DNA of 18,178 nucleotides from an uncultured Eubacteriales bacterium (GTDB lineage Bacteria > Bacillota > Clostridia > Oscillospirales > Oscillospiraceae): positions 1 through 18,178 of the forward strand of contig URNZ01000038.1 of the NCBI GenBank assembly GCA_900549405.1, in the 5' to 3' direction. The notes under the pieces are model-generated. The model made no database searches. It saw only the letters and a program-made list of their open reading frames with translations, and was not told the DNA's origin. This document shows positions 7,600 to 13,814 of this stretch, one piece after another (the first letter of the stretch is position 1; every line of letters starts with the position of its first letter). The position numbers and the translations under genes were made by a program.

Positions 7600-7758
7600 T
7601 TACCTTGCTTCGCTGAGAAAGCCGAATGATTGCTCGATGAAGCACCCGCAAACCTTGAAAGAGTTTCGAAGCAGTTTCCTTGCCGACAATCGGCAGCGAA
7701 CACCCGCCCGGACCAGTTTTGCAGAGTCCAGTATCCCCGGCTTATTCTCCAGCGCCAT
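7600..7758 (-). pseudogene. Decayed 5' end of a Fic/DOC-like gene
   Basis: The frame from ATG 7758 reads MALENKPGILDSAKLVRAGV and stops after 52 residues. The opening resembles the N-terminus of Firmicute Fic/DOC proteins ('LENKLGITDSAELAR'), after which similarity fades. No Fic motif (HPFxxGNGR) is found in any frame nearby. The start has an excellent ribosome site (GGGGAGAGGGGGG) and a promoter at 7815-7843, which suggests the 5' end of a former gene. An in-frame extension to ATG 7788 exists but lacks a ribosome site of its own. The match is by memory of the family and could be chance; the ORF may still encode a short peptide. Confidence 0.35.
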
Positions 7759-7814
7759 GGTCACCCCCCTCTCCCCTGCGTAATTCACGAGTGGTTCCTC
7801 TTGATGGTCTTAGT

Positions 7815-7843
7815 AGTATACCACGCATCGCGTAGAGGTTCAA
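7815..7843 (-). promoter_or_regulatory. Promoter facing the Fic-like remnant
   Basis: On the minus strand, TTGAAC (7843-7838), 17-base spacer, TATACT (7820-7815). The -35 hexamer lies inside the degenerate terminal CRISPR repeat (7837-7869), whose normal 3' end (ATTGAAAT) is itself -35-like. Confidence 0.55.
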
Positions 7844-8004
7844 ATTGTGCGCTCCGTGTGAGAAGCGACATACACTATCAAAAATCCCAGACAGTGTCTG
7901 GAATTTCAATTCACGCCTTCTTTGCAGGGAGCGACAATGTGACCACAACAATTTAACAGACGCCGTCTGTTATTTTGATCCACGCCCCCCTCGCGGGGGG
8001 CGAC
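7837..8004 (-). CRISPR. Degenerate type I-C-like CRISPR remnant (3 repeats, 2 spacers)
   Basis: Three 33-nt repeats on the minus strand: 8004-7972, 7935-7903 and 7869-7837. Each begins GTCGC. The first ends GGCGTGGATCAAAAT, the second GGCGTGAATTGAAAT, close to the type I-C repeat 3' end GCGTGGATTGAAAT. The first has a perfect CGCCCCCC/GGGGGGCG stem. The third keeps only about 20 of 33 positions, as expected for a trailer-end repeat. Spacers are 36 nt (7971-7936) and 33 nt (7902-7870), normal for type I-C. No cas gene is in the window. Divergence between repeats is high, so automatic detection would probably miss it. It is most likely an inactive relic or a stand-alone mini-array. Confidence 0.72.
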
Positions 8005-8113
8005 TTAACCTTTATCTTAAAAGCAACATCTTTATTTCTAGTGATAAGATGTTTTAATTTTATTGAGTGAGATAGTATTTGCATGATCCTATTTTCTGTG
8101 GTAGACTAAGAAA
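8005..8113 (-). other. Presumed CRISPR leader, AT-rich
   Basis: This AT-rich stretch precedes the best-preserved repeat in crRNA orientation, the position of a leader. It holds a 7-bp inverted repeat ACATCTT/AAGATGT (8026-8032 and 8046-8052). No gene was found. The leader role is inferred only from position and composition. Confidence 0.4.
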
Positions 8114-8147
8114 GTCAGTTCTATGTATAGAGCTGTGGATTGAAAAT
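8114..8147 (+). repeat. Solitary inverted CRISPR-repeat-like copy
   Basis: A 34-nt segment starting GTC and ending GCTGTGGATTGAAAAT. It has an 8-bp stem AGTTCTAT/ATAGAGCT (one G-U) with a 2-base loop where the type I-C repeat carries its stem. It faces opposite to the array at 7837-8004. Either a displaced, decayed repeat or coincidence in an AT-rich region. Confidence 0.35.
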
Positions 8148-8171
8148 AGTGTTAAGATGTTTTCAACGCAG

Positions 8172-8215
8172 AAACCCCCGCCCCCAAGCCGTTCTCACGA
8201 CTCAGGGACGGGGGT
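8172..8215 (-). terminator. Terminator of the ABC transporter operon
   Basis: On the minus strand, ACCCCCGTCCC (8215-8205) pairs with GGGCGGGGGT (8183-8174) with one unpaired base, followed by TTTC. It is 37 bases beyond the stop codon of the binding-protein gene, the last gene of the operon. Confidence 0.75.
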
Positions 8216-8252
8216 CTTACTCTATCTGATTCTATTACTGCGGGGGTCAGGT

Positions 8253-9152
8253 TCAGCCCTCCACCACGCCGCCTTCGACGACCAGCTCGTCCTCGTAGTC
8301 GGCGCCGTAGGTGTCCACCAGGGTGGCCTCATAGTCCTTGTGGAAGAAGTTCTCCTCGCCCAGGGTCTTGATCTCCTCGTTCAGCCAATCCAGCAGGGTC
8401 TGGTTGCCCTGGGACACGGCGGGGGCGATGGTGTCCTTGCTGCCCAGAGAGGGGATGCCCACGGTGTAGCCGGTGTTCTGGCTGGCAAAAGCGATGACCT
8501 CGGTGTTGTCGTTGGCCCAGGCCACGCCGTTGCCGTTTTCAATGGCGTTCTTGGCGTTGGCATAGGTGTCGTACTTCTGGAGAGGGATATCGGGATAGTT
8601 CTCGGTGAGATAGGTCTCGGCGGTGGTGCCGGAGATGACGATCATCTGGTCATTGGCGTCCCAGTTGTCCAGGCTGTCAATGACCCGGCTGTCCGGGGAG
8701 ACCACGCCCAGAGCCACGTTCATATAGGGCAGAGCGAAGTCCACCTCCTCGGCACGCTGGGGGGTCACAGTGAAGTTGGCCAGGATCACGTCCACTTTGC
8801 CGGTCTGGAGATACTCGATGCGGTTGGCGGCCTCGGTGGAGACGAAGTTCACCTCCACGCCCAGGTCCTCCCCGATGCGGTTGGCGAAGTACACGTCATA
8901 GCCCTGATAGTCGCCGTTCTCGTCCACATAGCCGAAGGGGTTCTTGTCAGAGAACACGCCGATGTTGATGGTGCCGCTGTCCTTGATCTGGTCCAGGGTG
9001 CGGTAGACGGTCTTGCCGTCCCCGCTGCCGGAGGCGCTGCCAGAGACGGAACCGGCGCTGGAAGTGGCGCTGTTCCCGTTGCCGCAGGCGGCCAGAGCCA
9101 TCAGCATGGCGGCGGAAAGTGCGGCGGACAGGACTCTTTTCAGGTTTTTCAT
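8253..9152 (-). CDS. ABC transporter substrate-binding lipoprotein, probably cysteine/cystine
   Basis: A 299-aa extracytoplasmic receptor (SBP_bac_3 type) anchored as a lipoprotein: signal sequence MKNLKRVLSAALSAAMLMAL with lipobox LAAC, Cys23 as lipidation site, then a Ser/Gly-rich linker to about residue 48. The core has IGVFSDKNPFGYVDENG, YQGYDVYFANRI, EAANRIEYL, DVILANFTVTPQRAEEVDFA and LPYMNVALGVV. The conserved Arg of QRAEEVDF normally binds the ligand carboxylate. The sequence, including KDTIAPAV near the C-terminus and FFHKDYEATL, recalls the Campylobacter cysteine receptor CjaA; this is memory, not an alignment. It is last in the operon, 47 bases after the ATPase, with AAAGGAAG before the start. 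Cysteine specificity is also suggested by the Cys-codon leader ORF of the operon. Confidence 0.92.
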   Translation of the reverse strand: MKNLKRVLSAALSAAMLMALAACGNGNSATSSAGSVSGSASGSGDGKTVYRTLDQIKDSGTINIGVFSDKNPFGYVDENGDYQGYDVYFANRIGEDLGVEVNFVSTEAANRIEYLQTGKVDVILANFTVTPQRAEEVDFALPYMNVALGVVSPDSRVIDSLDNWDANDQMIVISGTTAETYLTENYPDIPLQKYDTYANAKNAIENGNGVAWANDNTEVIAFASQNTGYTVGIPSLGSKDTIAPAVSQGNQTLLDWLNEEIKTLGEENFFHKDYEATLVDTYGADYEDELVVEGGVVEG

Positions 9153-9199
9153 TGCAAAAACTTCCTTTCAAATTCTATTTATGTCAAACTCCCGGCCAT

Positions 9200-9961
9200 T
9201 TAAGCCTTGGGAGCCTTGACTGCGTCAAATTCAAACATATTCAGGAACTGCTTGGCCCGCTGGGTCTGGGGGTGCTGGAAGAACTGCTCCGGCGGGGCCT
9301 CCTCGGCCACCACGCCGCCGTCTAAAAACAGCACCCGGTCGGCGATGGCCCGGGCAAACTGCATCTCGTGGGTGACGATGACCATGGTCTTGCCCTCCCG
9401 GGCCAGGCCCAGCATCACGTCCAGCACCTCCCGGACCATCTCCGGGTCCAGGGCCGCCGTCACCTCGTCAAAGAGCAGGATCTCCGGGTGCATACACAGG
9501 GCGCGGACAATGGCCACACGCTGCTTCTGGCCGCCGGAGAGCTGGCGGGGATACTGGTCCTGCTTCTCCAGCAGACCCACCCGGCCCAGCAGGGCCCGGG
9601 CCTCCTCCCGCACCTCTTCCCGGGGCTTCTTCAGGACTTTACAGGGGGCCAGGAGAATGTTGTCCATCACCGTCAGGTGGGGAAAGAGCTCATAGCTCTG
9701 GAACACCATGCCGATGCGGCGGCGCAGGGCGGGCAGATCTTTGGCCCCCTGGCCGATGACCTGGCCGTTTAAGCGGACCTGGCCGCCCTGGATGGGCTCC
9801 AGGGCGTTGATACACCGCAGCAGGGTACTCTTGCCGCAGCCGCTGGGGCCGATGATGACCACCACCTCCCCCTGGCCCACAGAGAAGCTCACGTCCTTTA
9901 AGATGGTGTTCTGGCCATAGGCCTTGGTCAGGTGGTCGATTTGCAAAAGGGGCTCATTCAT
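9200..9961 (-). CDS. Polar amino-acid ABC transporter ATPase
   Basis: The 253-aa nucleotide-binding subunit that powers the importer at the inner face of the membrane. Seen in order: Walker A GPSGCGKS (38-45), Q-loop [13 protein letters not shown] with Q88, signature [11 protein letters not shown] (141-151), Walker B ILLFDE (161-166), D-loop ALDPE, and H-loop His198 in VTHEM. The usual 'DEPTSALDPE' reads [10 protein letters not shown], and the usual 'IARAL' reads IVRAL; both are mild variants and catalytic residues are intact. It belongs to the GlnQ/HisP/TcyC group. It starts 6 bases after the upstream permease stop, showing tight translational coupling. Confidence 0.95.
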   Translation of the reverse strand: MNEPLLQIDHLTKAYGQNTILKDVSFSVGQGEVVVIIGPSGCGKSTLLRCINALEPIQGGQVRLNGQVIGQGAKDLPALRRRIGMVFQSYELFPHLTVMDNILLAPCKVLKKPREEVREEARALLGRVGLLEKQDQYPRQLSGGQKQRVAIVRALCMHPEILLFDEVTAALDPEMVREVLDVMLGLAREGKTMVIVTHEMQFARAIADRVLFLDGGVVAEEAPPEQFFQHPQTQRAKQFLNMFEFDAVKAPKA

Positions 9962-9967
9962 TGGGAC

Positions 9968-10642
9968 TTACCTCCATTTTTCTTCCAGGTGCCGGGCCAG
10001 CAGGCTGATGGGCCAGCAGACCAGGAAATAGAGCAGCAGCACAGTCAGATAGATGCCGAAGGCCGCGTTGGGGCTGGCGGAGCGGTTGGCCTCGATGATC
10101 TGCTGGGCCACCTTCAGCACCTCCACCACGCCGATCATTAAGATCAGGCTGGTGGTCTTGATCATGCGGGTGATGAGATTGATGGACAGGGGCAGCAGAC
10201 GGCGCAGGGTCTGGGGAATGATAATGTAGTAATAGGTCTGGAGCTTGCTCAGGCCTAAGGCCTCGGCGCTCTCATACTGGTGCTTGGGGATGGAGATGAG
10301 CGCCCCCCGGACCAGGTCCCCCATCTCCGCCGTGCCCCACAGGGAGAAGACGATGATGGCGGACAGCTCCCCGGACAGGTCCCAGCCCAGGGCCCGGGTG
10401 GTCCCGAAGAACACCAGGAACAGCAGGACCATCTGGGGCATGATGCGGATAAACTCCAGATACAGCCGCAGCACCGCCCGCAGGACGATGTTTTTCCGGG
10501 TCATCAGCACGCCCAGCAGCAGACCCAGGGGGATGCTGATGGCCACGGCGATGAGACTGACCCGCAGGGCCACCCACAGGCCGCCCAGCAGGCGGACCAT
10601 GTTCTTGCCCTTCAGCAGGACTTCAAGACCCAAATCCGGCAT
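9968..10642 (-). CDS. Polar amino-acid ABC transporter permease (HisM-like)
   Basis: A 224-aa integral membrane subunit. Hydrophobic segments include VALRVSLIAVAISIPLGLLL (25-44), MVLLFLVFFG, LSAIIVFSLWG, TSLILMIGVVEVL and IYLTVLLLYFLVCWPISLLA. The cytoplasmic EAA loop that docks on the ATPase reads RGALISIPKHQYESAEALGL with IIIPQTLRR after it. It overlaps the 3' end of the preceding permease gene by 20 bases, so the two form the heterodimeric channel typical of this family. It has no distinctive substrate signature of its own. Confidence 0.93.
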   Translation of the reverse strand: MPDLGLEVLLKGKNMVRLLGGLWVALRVSLIAVAISIPLGLLLGVLMTRKNIVLRAVLRLYLEFIRIMPQMVLLFLVFFGTTRALGWDLSGELSAIIVFSLWGTAEMGDLVRGALISIPKHQYESAEALGLSKLQTYYYIIIPQTLRRLLPLSINLITRMIKTTSLILMIGVVEVLKVAQQIIEANRSASPNAAFGIYLTVLLLYFLVCWPISLLARHLEEKWR

Positions 10643-11291
10643 AGCGCACCCTCCTCTCGATCAGGGTCCCCACCACCGACACGGGCAGCAGGATAATGAG
10701 ATAGAACACCACCAGCATGAACAGGCTCTCGGTGGTCTTGGCGTACATGCCGATCAGGTCCTTGGCGGTGAACATCAGGTCCATCAGGCTGACGGCGCTG
10801 AACACGCTGGTCTCCTTCAGCAGGAAGATGACGTTGGCCACAAAGGCGGGCACGCTGATGGACACCGCCTGGGGCAGCACCACATAGGCCATGGCCTGGG
10901 TGCGGGTCATGCCTAGGCTGAAGGCGCTCTCCCGCTGGATGGGCTCCACCGCCTCCAGGCCGCTTCGAAACGCCTCGGCCATGTAGCTGCCCCCCAGAAA
11001 GGCCAGTCCGGCCACGCCGCACATGGCGGGGCTGGTGCGGATGCCGATCTTAGGCAGGCCATAATAGAGGAAGAACAGCTGGATCAGCAGCGGGGTGTTC
11101 CGGCTGATCTCGATATACACCGCCACCACCCGGCGCAGCACGGGGATCTTTTCATACTGGATCACCGCGCAGGCCAGGCCCACGGCGATGGACAGCAGAA
11201 TGCCCATCACGCCCAGCCGCAGTGTCAGCCAGGCCGCCTTTTCGTACAGGGGCAAGTATTGTTGGATAAATTCCCAGTTCAGAATGGTCAT
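10623..11291 (-). CDS. Polar amino-acid ABC transporter permease (HisQ-like)
   Basis: A 222-aa membrane subunit and first structural gene of the operon. Membrane segments include LGVMGILLSIAVGLACAVI, the hallmark ISRNTPLLIQLFFLYYGLP, AGLAFLGGSYMA and SLFMLVVFYLIILLPVSVV. The EAA loop reads EAVEPIQRESAFSLGM, with YVVLPQAV after it. The motif 'RNTPLLIQLFFLYYGLP' is characteristic of the polar amino-acid uptake family. The start at 11291 (MTILNWEF) follows AAAGG. The start lies 37 bases downstream of the attenuator terminator, so transcription of the whole operon depends on read-through there. Confidence 0.94.
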   Translation of the reverse strand: MTILNWEFIQQYLPLYEKAAWLTLRLGVMGILLSIAVGLACAVIQYEKIPVLRRVVAVYIEISRNTPLLIQLFFLYYGLPKIGIRTSPAMCGVAGLAFLGGSYMAEAFRSGLEAVEPIQRESAFSLGMTRTQAMAYVVLPQAVSISVPAFVANVIFLLKETSVFSAVSLMDLMFTAKDLIGMYAKTTESLFMLVVFYLIILLPVSVVGTLIERRVRYAGFGS

Positions 11292-11328
11292 CGCCTTTCT
11301 TCGGGGCTCTCCCCCGGCGTTTTGGCAT

Positions 11329-11354
11329 AAAAAAACGGGAGCTCATCGCTCCCG
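11329..11354 (-). terminator. Attenuator terminator of the cysteine-leader operon
   Basis: On the minus strand, CGGGAGC (11354-11348), loop GATGA, GCTCCCG (11342-11336), then seven T (11335-11329): a textbook intrinsic terminator. It stands between the leader ORF stop and the first permease gene, where only an attenuator would be useful. Confidence 0.9.
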
Positions 11355-11447
11355 GTCAACCAACCTCAACAGCCGCGCCCGCAGACGCAGGATGCAGACA
11401 GCCCCGCCGCGCCCCTGCGCAAGCTGGCCGTGAGAGAGGACCGAGAG
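11349..11447 (-). promoter_or_regulatory. Antiterminator pairing of the Cys attenuator
   Basis: Leader segment CTCTCGGTC (11447-11439), starting 14 bases after the last of the five Cys codons, is complementary over 9 bp (one U-G) to GACCGGGAG (11357-11349). That segment contains most of the terminator's 5' arm, so the two structures exclude each other. A ribosome stalled on the Cys run would leave 11447-11439 free. TCTCTC (11448-11443) can alternatively pair with GAGAGA in the leader ORF ribosome site (11503-11497), which would favour termination when translation does not start. Confidence 0.7.
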
Positions 11448-11491
11448 ACAGACATTCCGCGACAACAACAACAGCACATCATGTTCATCAT
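11366..11491 (-). CDS. 41-codon leader ORF with five consecutive Cys codons
   Basis: A short ORF in the 5' leader of the ABC transporter operon. It begins MMNMMCCCCCRGMSV and ends SCVCGRGC: 8 of 41 residues are Cys, and four of the first five are Met. It has a good ribosome site (GGAAGGAG, 9 bases upstream). Its stop codon is 11 bases before the terminator stem. The Cys run is TGC followed by four TGT codons, while TGC dominates in neighbouring genes. By analogy with trp, his and leu leader peptides, its translation, not its product, would sense cysteinyl-tRNA and set read-through. Methionine could be a second signal because of the MMNMM start. The product is very short, so standard gene callers would probably skip it. 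Confidence 0.82.
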   Translation of the reverse strand: MMNMMCCCCCRGMSVSRSSLTASLRRGAAGLSASCVCGRGC

Positions 11492-11536
11492 AGCTTCTCT
11501 CTCCTTCCCGGCGTCAGAGCCAAATTTGATGTTGCT

Positions 11537-11565
11537 ATGGTACTCCTTTCAACCTAGTTTGTCAA
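11537..11565 (-). promoter_or_regulatory. Promoter of the Cys-leader/ABC operon
   Basis: On the minus strand, consensus -35 TTGACA (11565-11560), 17-base spacer, TACCAT (11542-11537). Start near 11530 gives about 39 nt before the leader ORF and about 240 nt before the first permease gene. Confidence 0.8.
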
Positions 11566-11654
11566 CAGGTAAATTGGTATTGTTTTATCTTTCTGGATTT
11601 TGCGCCCCTCTCCTTTCATTTATTTAGTTTATTCAGTTTTCATTCGTACAGCTA

Positions 11655-11683
11655 TAGACATTCAAAATATTTTGTGATATGAT
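11655..11683 (+). promoter_or_regulatory. Promoter of the oleate hydratase gene
   Basis: TAGACA (11655-11660), 17-base spacer, TATGAT (11678-11683). A small dyad CCAGA-TTTG-TCTGG (11692-11705) covers the expected start site and could be an operator. The interval up to the ATG at 11782 otherwise shows only a GGCC palindrome near 11731 and the ribosome site AGGAGG. Confidence 0.65.
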
Positions 11684-11781
11684 TTTAAAAACCAGATTTG
11701 TCTGGCGTTTATTTTTGACTATTTTCCGGCCAGCGGGCCATGCTAATCAAAACCACGTTTTATTTATAGGAGGTCATTCCC

Positions 11782-13557
11782 ATGTATTATGCCAGCGGAA
11801 ATTACGAGGCGTTCGCCCGCCCCAAAAAGCCTGAGGGGGTGGACCAAAAGTCCGCCTATCTGGTGGGCAGCGGCCTGGCCGCCCTGGCCGCCGCCTGTTA
11901 TCTGGTGCGGGACGGCCAGATGAAGGGCGAGAACGTCCACATTCTGGAGAAGGGCGACCTGCCCGGCGGGGCCTGCGACGGCTATAAGTTCGAGAACCTG
12001 GGCTACGTCATGCGGGGCGGCCGGGAGATGGACAACCACTTCGAGGTGATGTGGGATCTGTTCCGCTCCATCCCCTCCATCGAGACCGAGGGCGTCAGCG
12101 TGCTGGACGAGTATTACTGGCTGAACAAGGCCGACCCCAACTACTCCCTGTGCCGGGCCACGGTGGACCGGGGCCAGGACGCCCACACCGACGGCAAGTT
12201 CGGCCTGTCTGACAAGGGCGCCAAAGAGATCTTAAAGCTGTTCTTCACCCCCAACGAGGACCTGCAGAACAAGCGCATCACCGACATCTTTGACGACGAG
12301 GTCTTTAAAAGCAACTTCTGGCTGTATTGGCGGACCATGTTCGCCTTTGAAAACTGGCACAGCGCCCTGGAGATGAAGCTCTATCTCCAGCGCTATATCC
12401 ACCACATCGGCGGTCTGCCCGACTTCAAGGCCCTGCGCTTCACCCGCTATAACCAGTACGAGTCCATGATCCTGCCCATGGTGAAGTATCTGGAGGGCTT
12501 CGGCGTCCAGTTCCACTATGGCGTTCAGGTGACCAACGTGCAGTTCGACTGCAACAAGACCCGCAAGCTGGCCACCCGCATCGACGTGCTGCGGGACGGC
12601 AAGCCCGACGCCATCGCCCTGACGGAGAACGACCTGGTGTTCATCACCCACGGCGGCTGCGTGGAGAACTCCGCCACCGGCAGCCAGGACAAGCCCGCCC
12701 CCTTCAATACCGAGCTGCGCCCCGGCGGCGGCTGGGACCTGTGGAAGAAGATCGCCGCCCAGGACCCCTCCTTCGGCCACCCGGAGAAGTTCTGCTCCAC
12801 CCCGGAGCAGACCAACTGGATGAGCGCCACCGTGGAGACGCTGGATGACCGCATCATCCCCTATATCAAAAAGATCTGCAAGCGGGACCCCTTTACTGGC
12901 GGCGTGGTCACCGGCGGCATCGTCACAGTGAAGGACTCCTCCTGGCTGCTCAGCTGGACCATCAACCGCCAGCCCCAGTTCCGGGACCAGCCTGAGGGCC
13001 ACTGCCTGGTGTGGCTCTATTCCCTGTTCACCGACAAGCCCGGCGACTTTGTGAAAAAGCCCATGCGGGACTGCACCGGCAAGGAGATCTGCATGGAGTG
13101 GCTCTATCACCTGGGCGTCCCCGCCGACCAGATCGAGGACATGGCCGCCCACAGCGCCAACACCGTGCCCGTGATGATGCCCTATATCGACGCCTTCTTC
13201 ATGCCCCGGGCTTATGGGGACCGGCCCGCCGTGGTCCCCCAGGGTGCAGTCAACTTCGCGTTTTTGGGCCAGTTTGCCGAGACCGCCCGGGACACCATCT
13301 TCACCACGGAATATTCTATGCGCACGGGCATGGAGGCGGTGTATACCCTGCTGAACGTGGACCGGGGCGTGCCCGAGGTGTGGGGCAGCGTGTTCGACCT
13401 GCGCTGCCTGCTGGATGCCACCGTAAAGCTCCGGGACGGCAAAAAGGCCACCGACATGGACCTGGGCTGGATGGAGCGCATGGCCCTGAAAATGGCCCTG
13501 GGCAAGATCCAGGGGACCGATCTGGAGAAGCTGCTGAAGGCTTATGAGGTGATCTGA
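11782..13557 (+). CDS. ohyA: Oleate hydratase (myosin-cross-reactive antigen family)
   Basis: An FAD-dependent hydratase that adds water to the cis-9 double bond of unsaturated fatty acids, giving 10-hydroxystearate from oleate. In gut bacteria it is linked to fatty-acid detoxification. At 591 aa it has the normal length. Seen: dinucleotide-binding GSGLAALAAACYLVRDG (29-45), EKGDLPGGACDGY (56-68), the family signature MRGGREMDNHFE (77-88) with Glu82 matching the water-activating Glu of the Staphylococcus enzyme as I recall it, and FAFENWHSALEMKLYLQRY further on. There is no signal peptide; it is probably membrane-associated on the cytoplasmic side. The start follows AGGAGG. It is monocistronic, with its own promoter and a terminator at 13815-13860. 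Confidence 0.96.
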   Translation: MYYASGNYEAFARPKKPEGVDQKSAYLVGSGLAALAAACYLVRDGQMKGENVHILEKGDLPGGACDGYKFENLGYVMRGGREMDNHFEVMWDLFRSIPSIETEGVSVLDEYYWLNKADPNYSLCRATVDRGQDAHTDGKFGLSDKGAKEILKLFFTPNEDLQNKRITDIFDDEVFKSNFWLYWRTMFAFENWHSALEMKLYLQRYIHHIGGLPDFKALRFTRYNQYESMILPMVKYLEGFGVQFHYGVQVTNVQFDCNKTRKLATRIDVLRDGKPDAIALTENDLVFITHGGCVENSATGSQDKPAPFNTELRPGGGWDLWKKIAAQDPSFGHPEKFCSTPEQTNWMSATVETLDDRIIPYIKKICKRDPFTGGVVTGGIVTVKDSSWLLSWTINRQPQFRDQPEGHCLVWLYSLFTDKPGDFVKKPMRDCTGKEICMEWLYHLGVPADQIEDMAAHSANTVPVMMPYIDAFFMPRAYGDRPAVVPQGAVNFAFLGQFAETARDTIFTTEYSMRTGMEAVYTLLNVDRGVPEVWGSVFDLRCLLDATVKLRDGKKATDMDLGWMERMALKMALGKIQGTDLEKLLKAYEVI

Positions 13558-13571
13558 GCGGCGCATCGTTC

Positions 13572-13643
13572 GGGCGGATGGGGACATCCGCCCCTACGAA
13601 ACGCCGACGAAATACGGGTAGGGGCGGACCTCTGTGTCCGCCC
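13572..13643. repeat. Paired GC-rich intergenic palindromes
   Basis: Two hairpins, GGGCGGATG/CATCCGCCC (13572-13593) and GGGCGGAC/GTCCGCCC (13622-13643). Their CCGCCCCTAC and GTAGGGGCGG sides are inverted copies facing each other across about 25 bases. This is the arrangement of a REP doublet. No coding capacity. Confidence 0.6.
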
Positions 13644-13646
13644 GCA

Positions 13647-13799
13647 GCCCTCTCCGCCCCCTGCGGGGGCACCTCCCCCAATGGGGGAGGCAAGTAAGAC
13701 AGATTGCCACGTCGGGCCATGCCCTCCTCGCAATGACAGGGCACGCCCTTGGCTCCCCCTCCGGGGGAGCTGGCACGGCGAAGCCGTGACTGAGAGGGC
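13647..13799. repeat. MITE-like composite of palindromes
   Basis: Bounded by an 8-bp inverted repeat GCCCTCTC/GAGAGGGC (13647-13654 and 13792-13799). It contains perfect hairpins CCTCCCCC/GGGGGAGG (13672-13690), GCTCCCCC/GGGGGAGC (13752-13770) and CACGGC/GCCGTG (13774-13788), plus ATTGCCACGTCGG...CTCGCAATGAC (13703-13737), a phrase common in intergenic repeats of Oscillospiraceae as I recall. No transposase. The 300-base gap between ohyA and the next gene contains only these repeats and a terminator. Confidence 0.55.
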
Positions 13800-13814
13800 C
13801 TCCCCCAAAAATTC

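Noticed and set aside
7771..7812. Possible fourth CRISPR repeat (contains AATTCACG)
   Set aside because: Only about 8 bases match, there is no GCGAC end, and spacing to the third repeat would be too short.
8079..9203. 374-aa plus-strand open frame opposite the binding-protein gene
   Set aside because: Antisense shadow of a clear lipoprotein receptor gene; same low-complexity Val/Gly/His composition and no recognisable domain.
12232..13587. 451-aa minus-strand open frame opposite oleate hydratase
   Set aside because: Antisense shadow; no ribosome site, no family resemblance.
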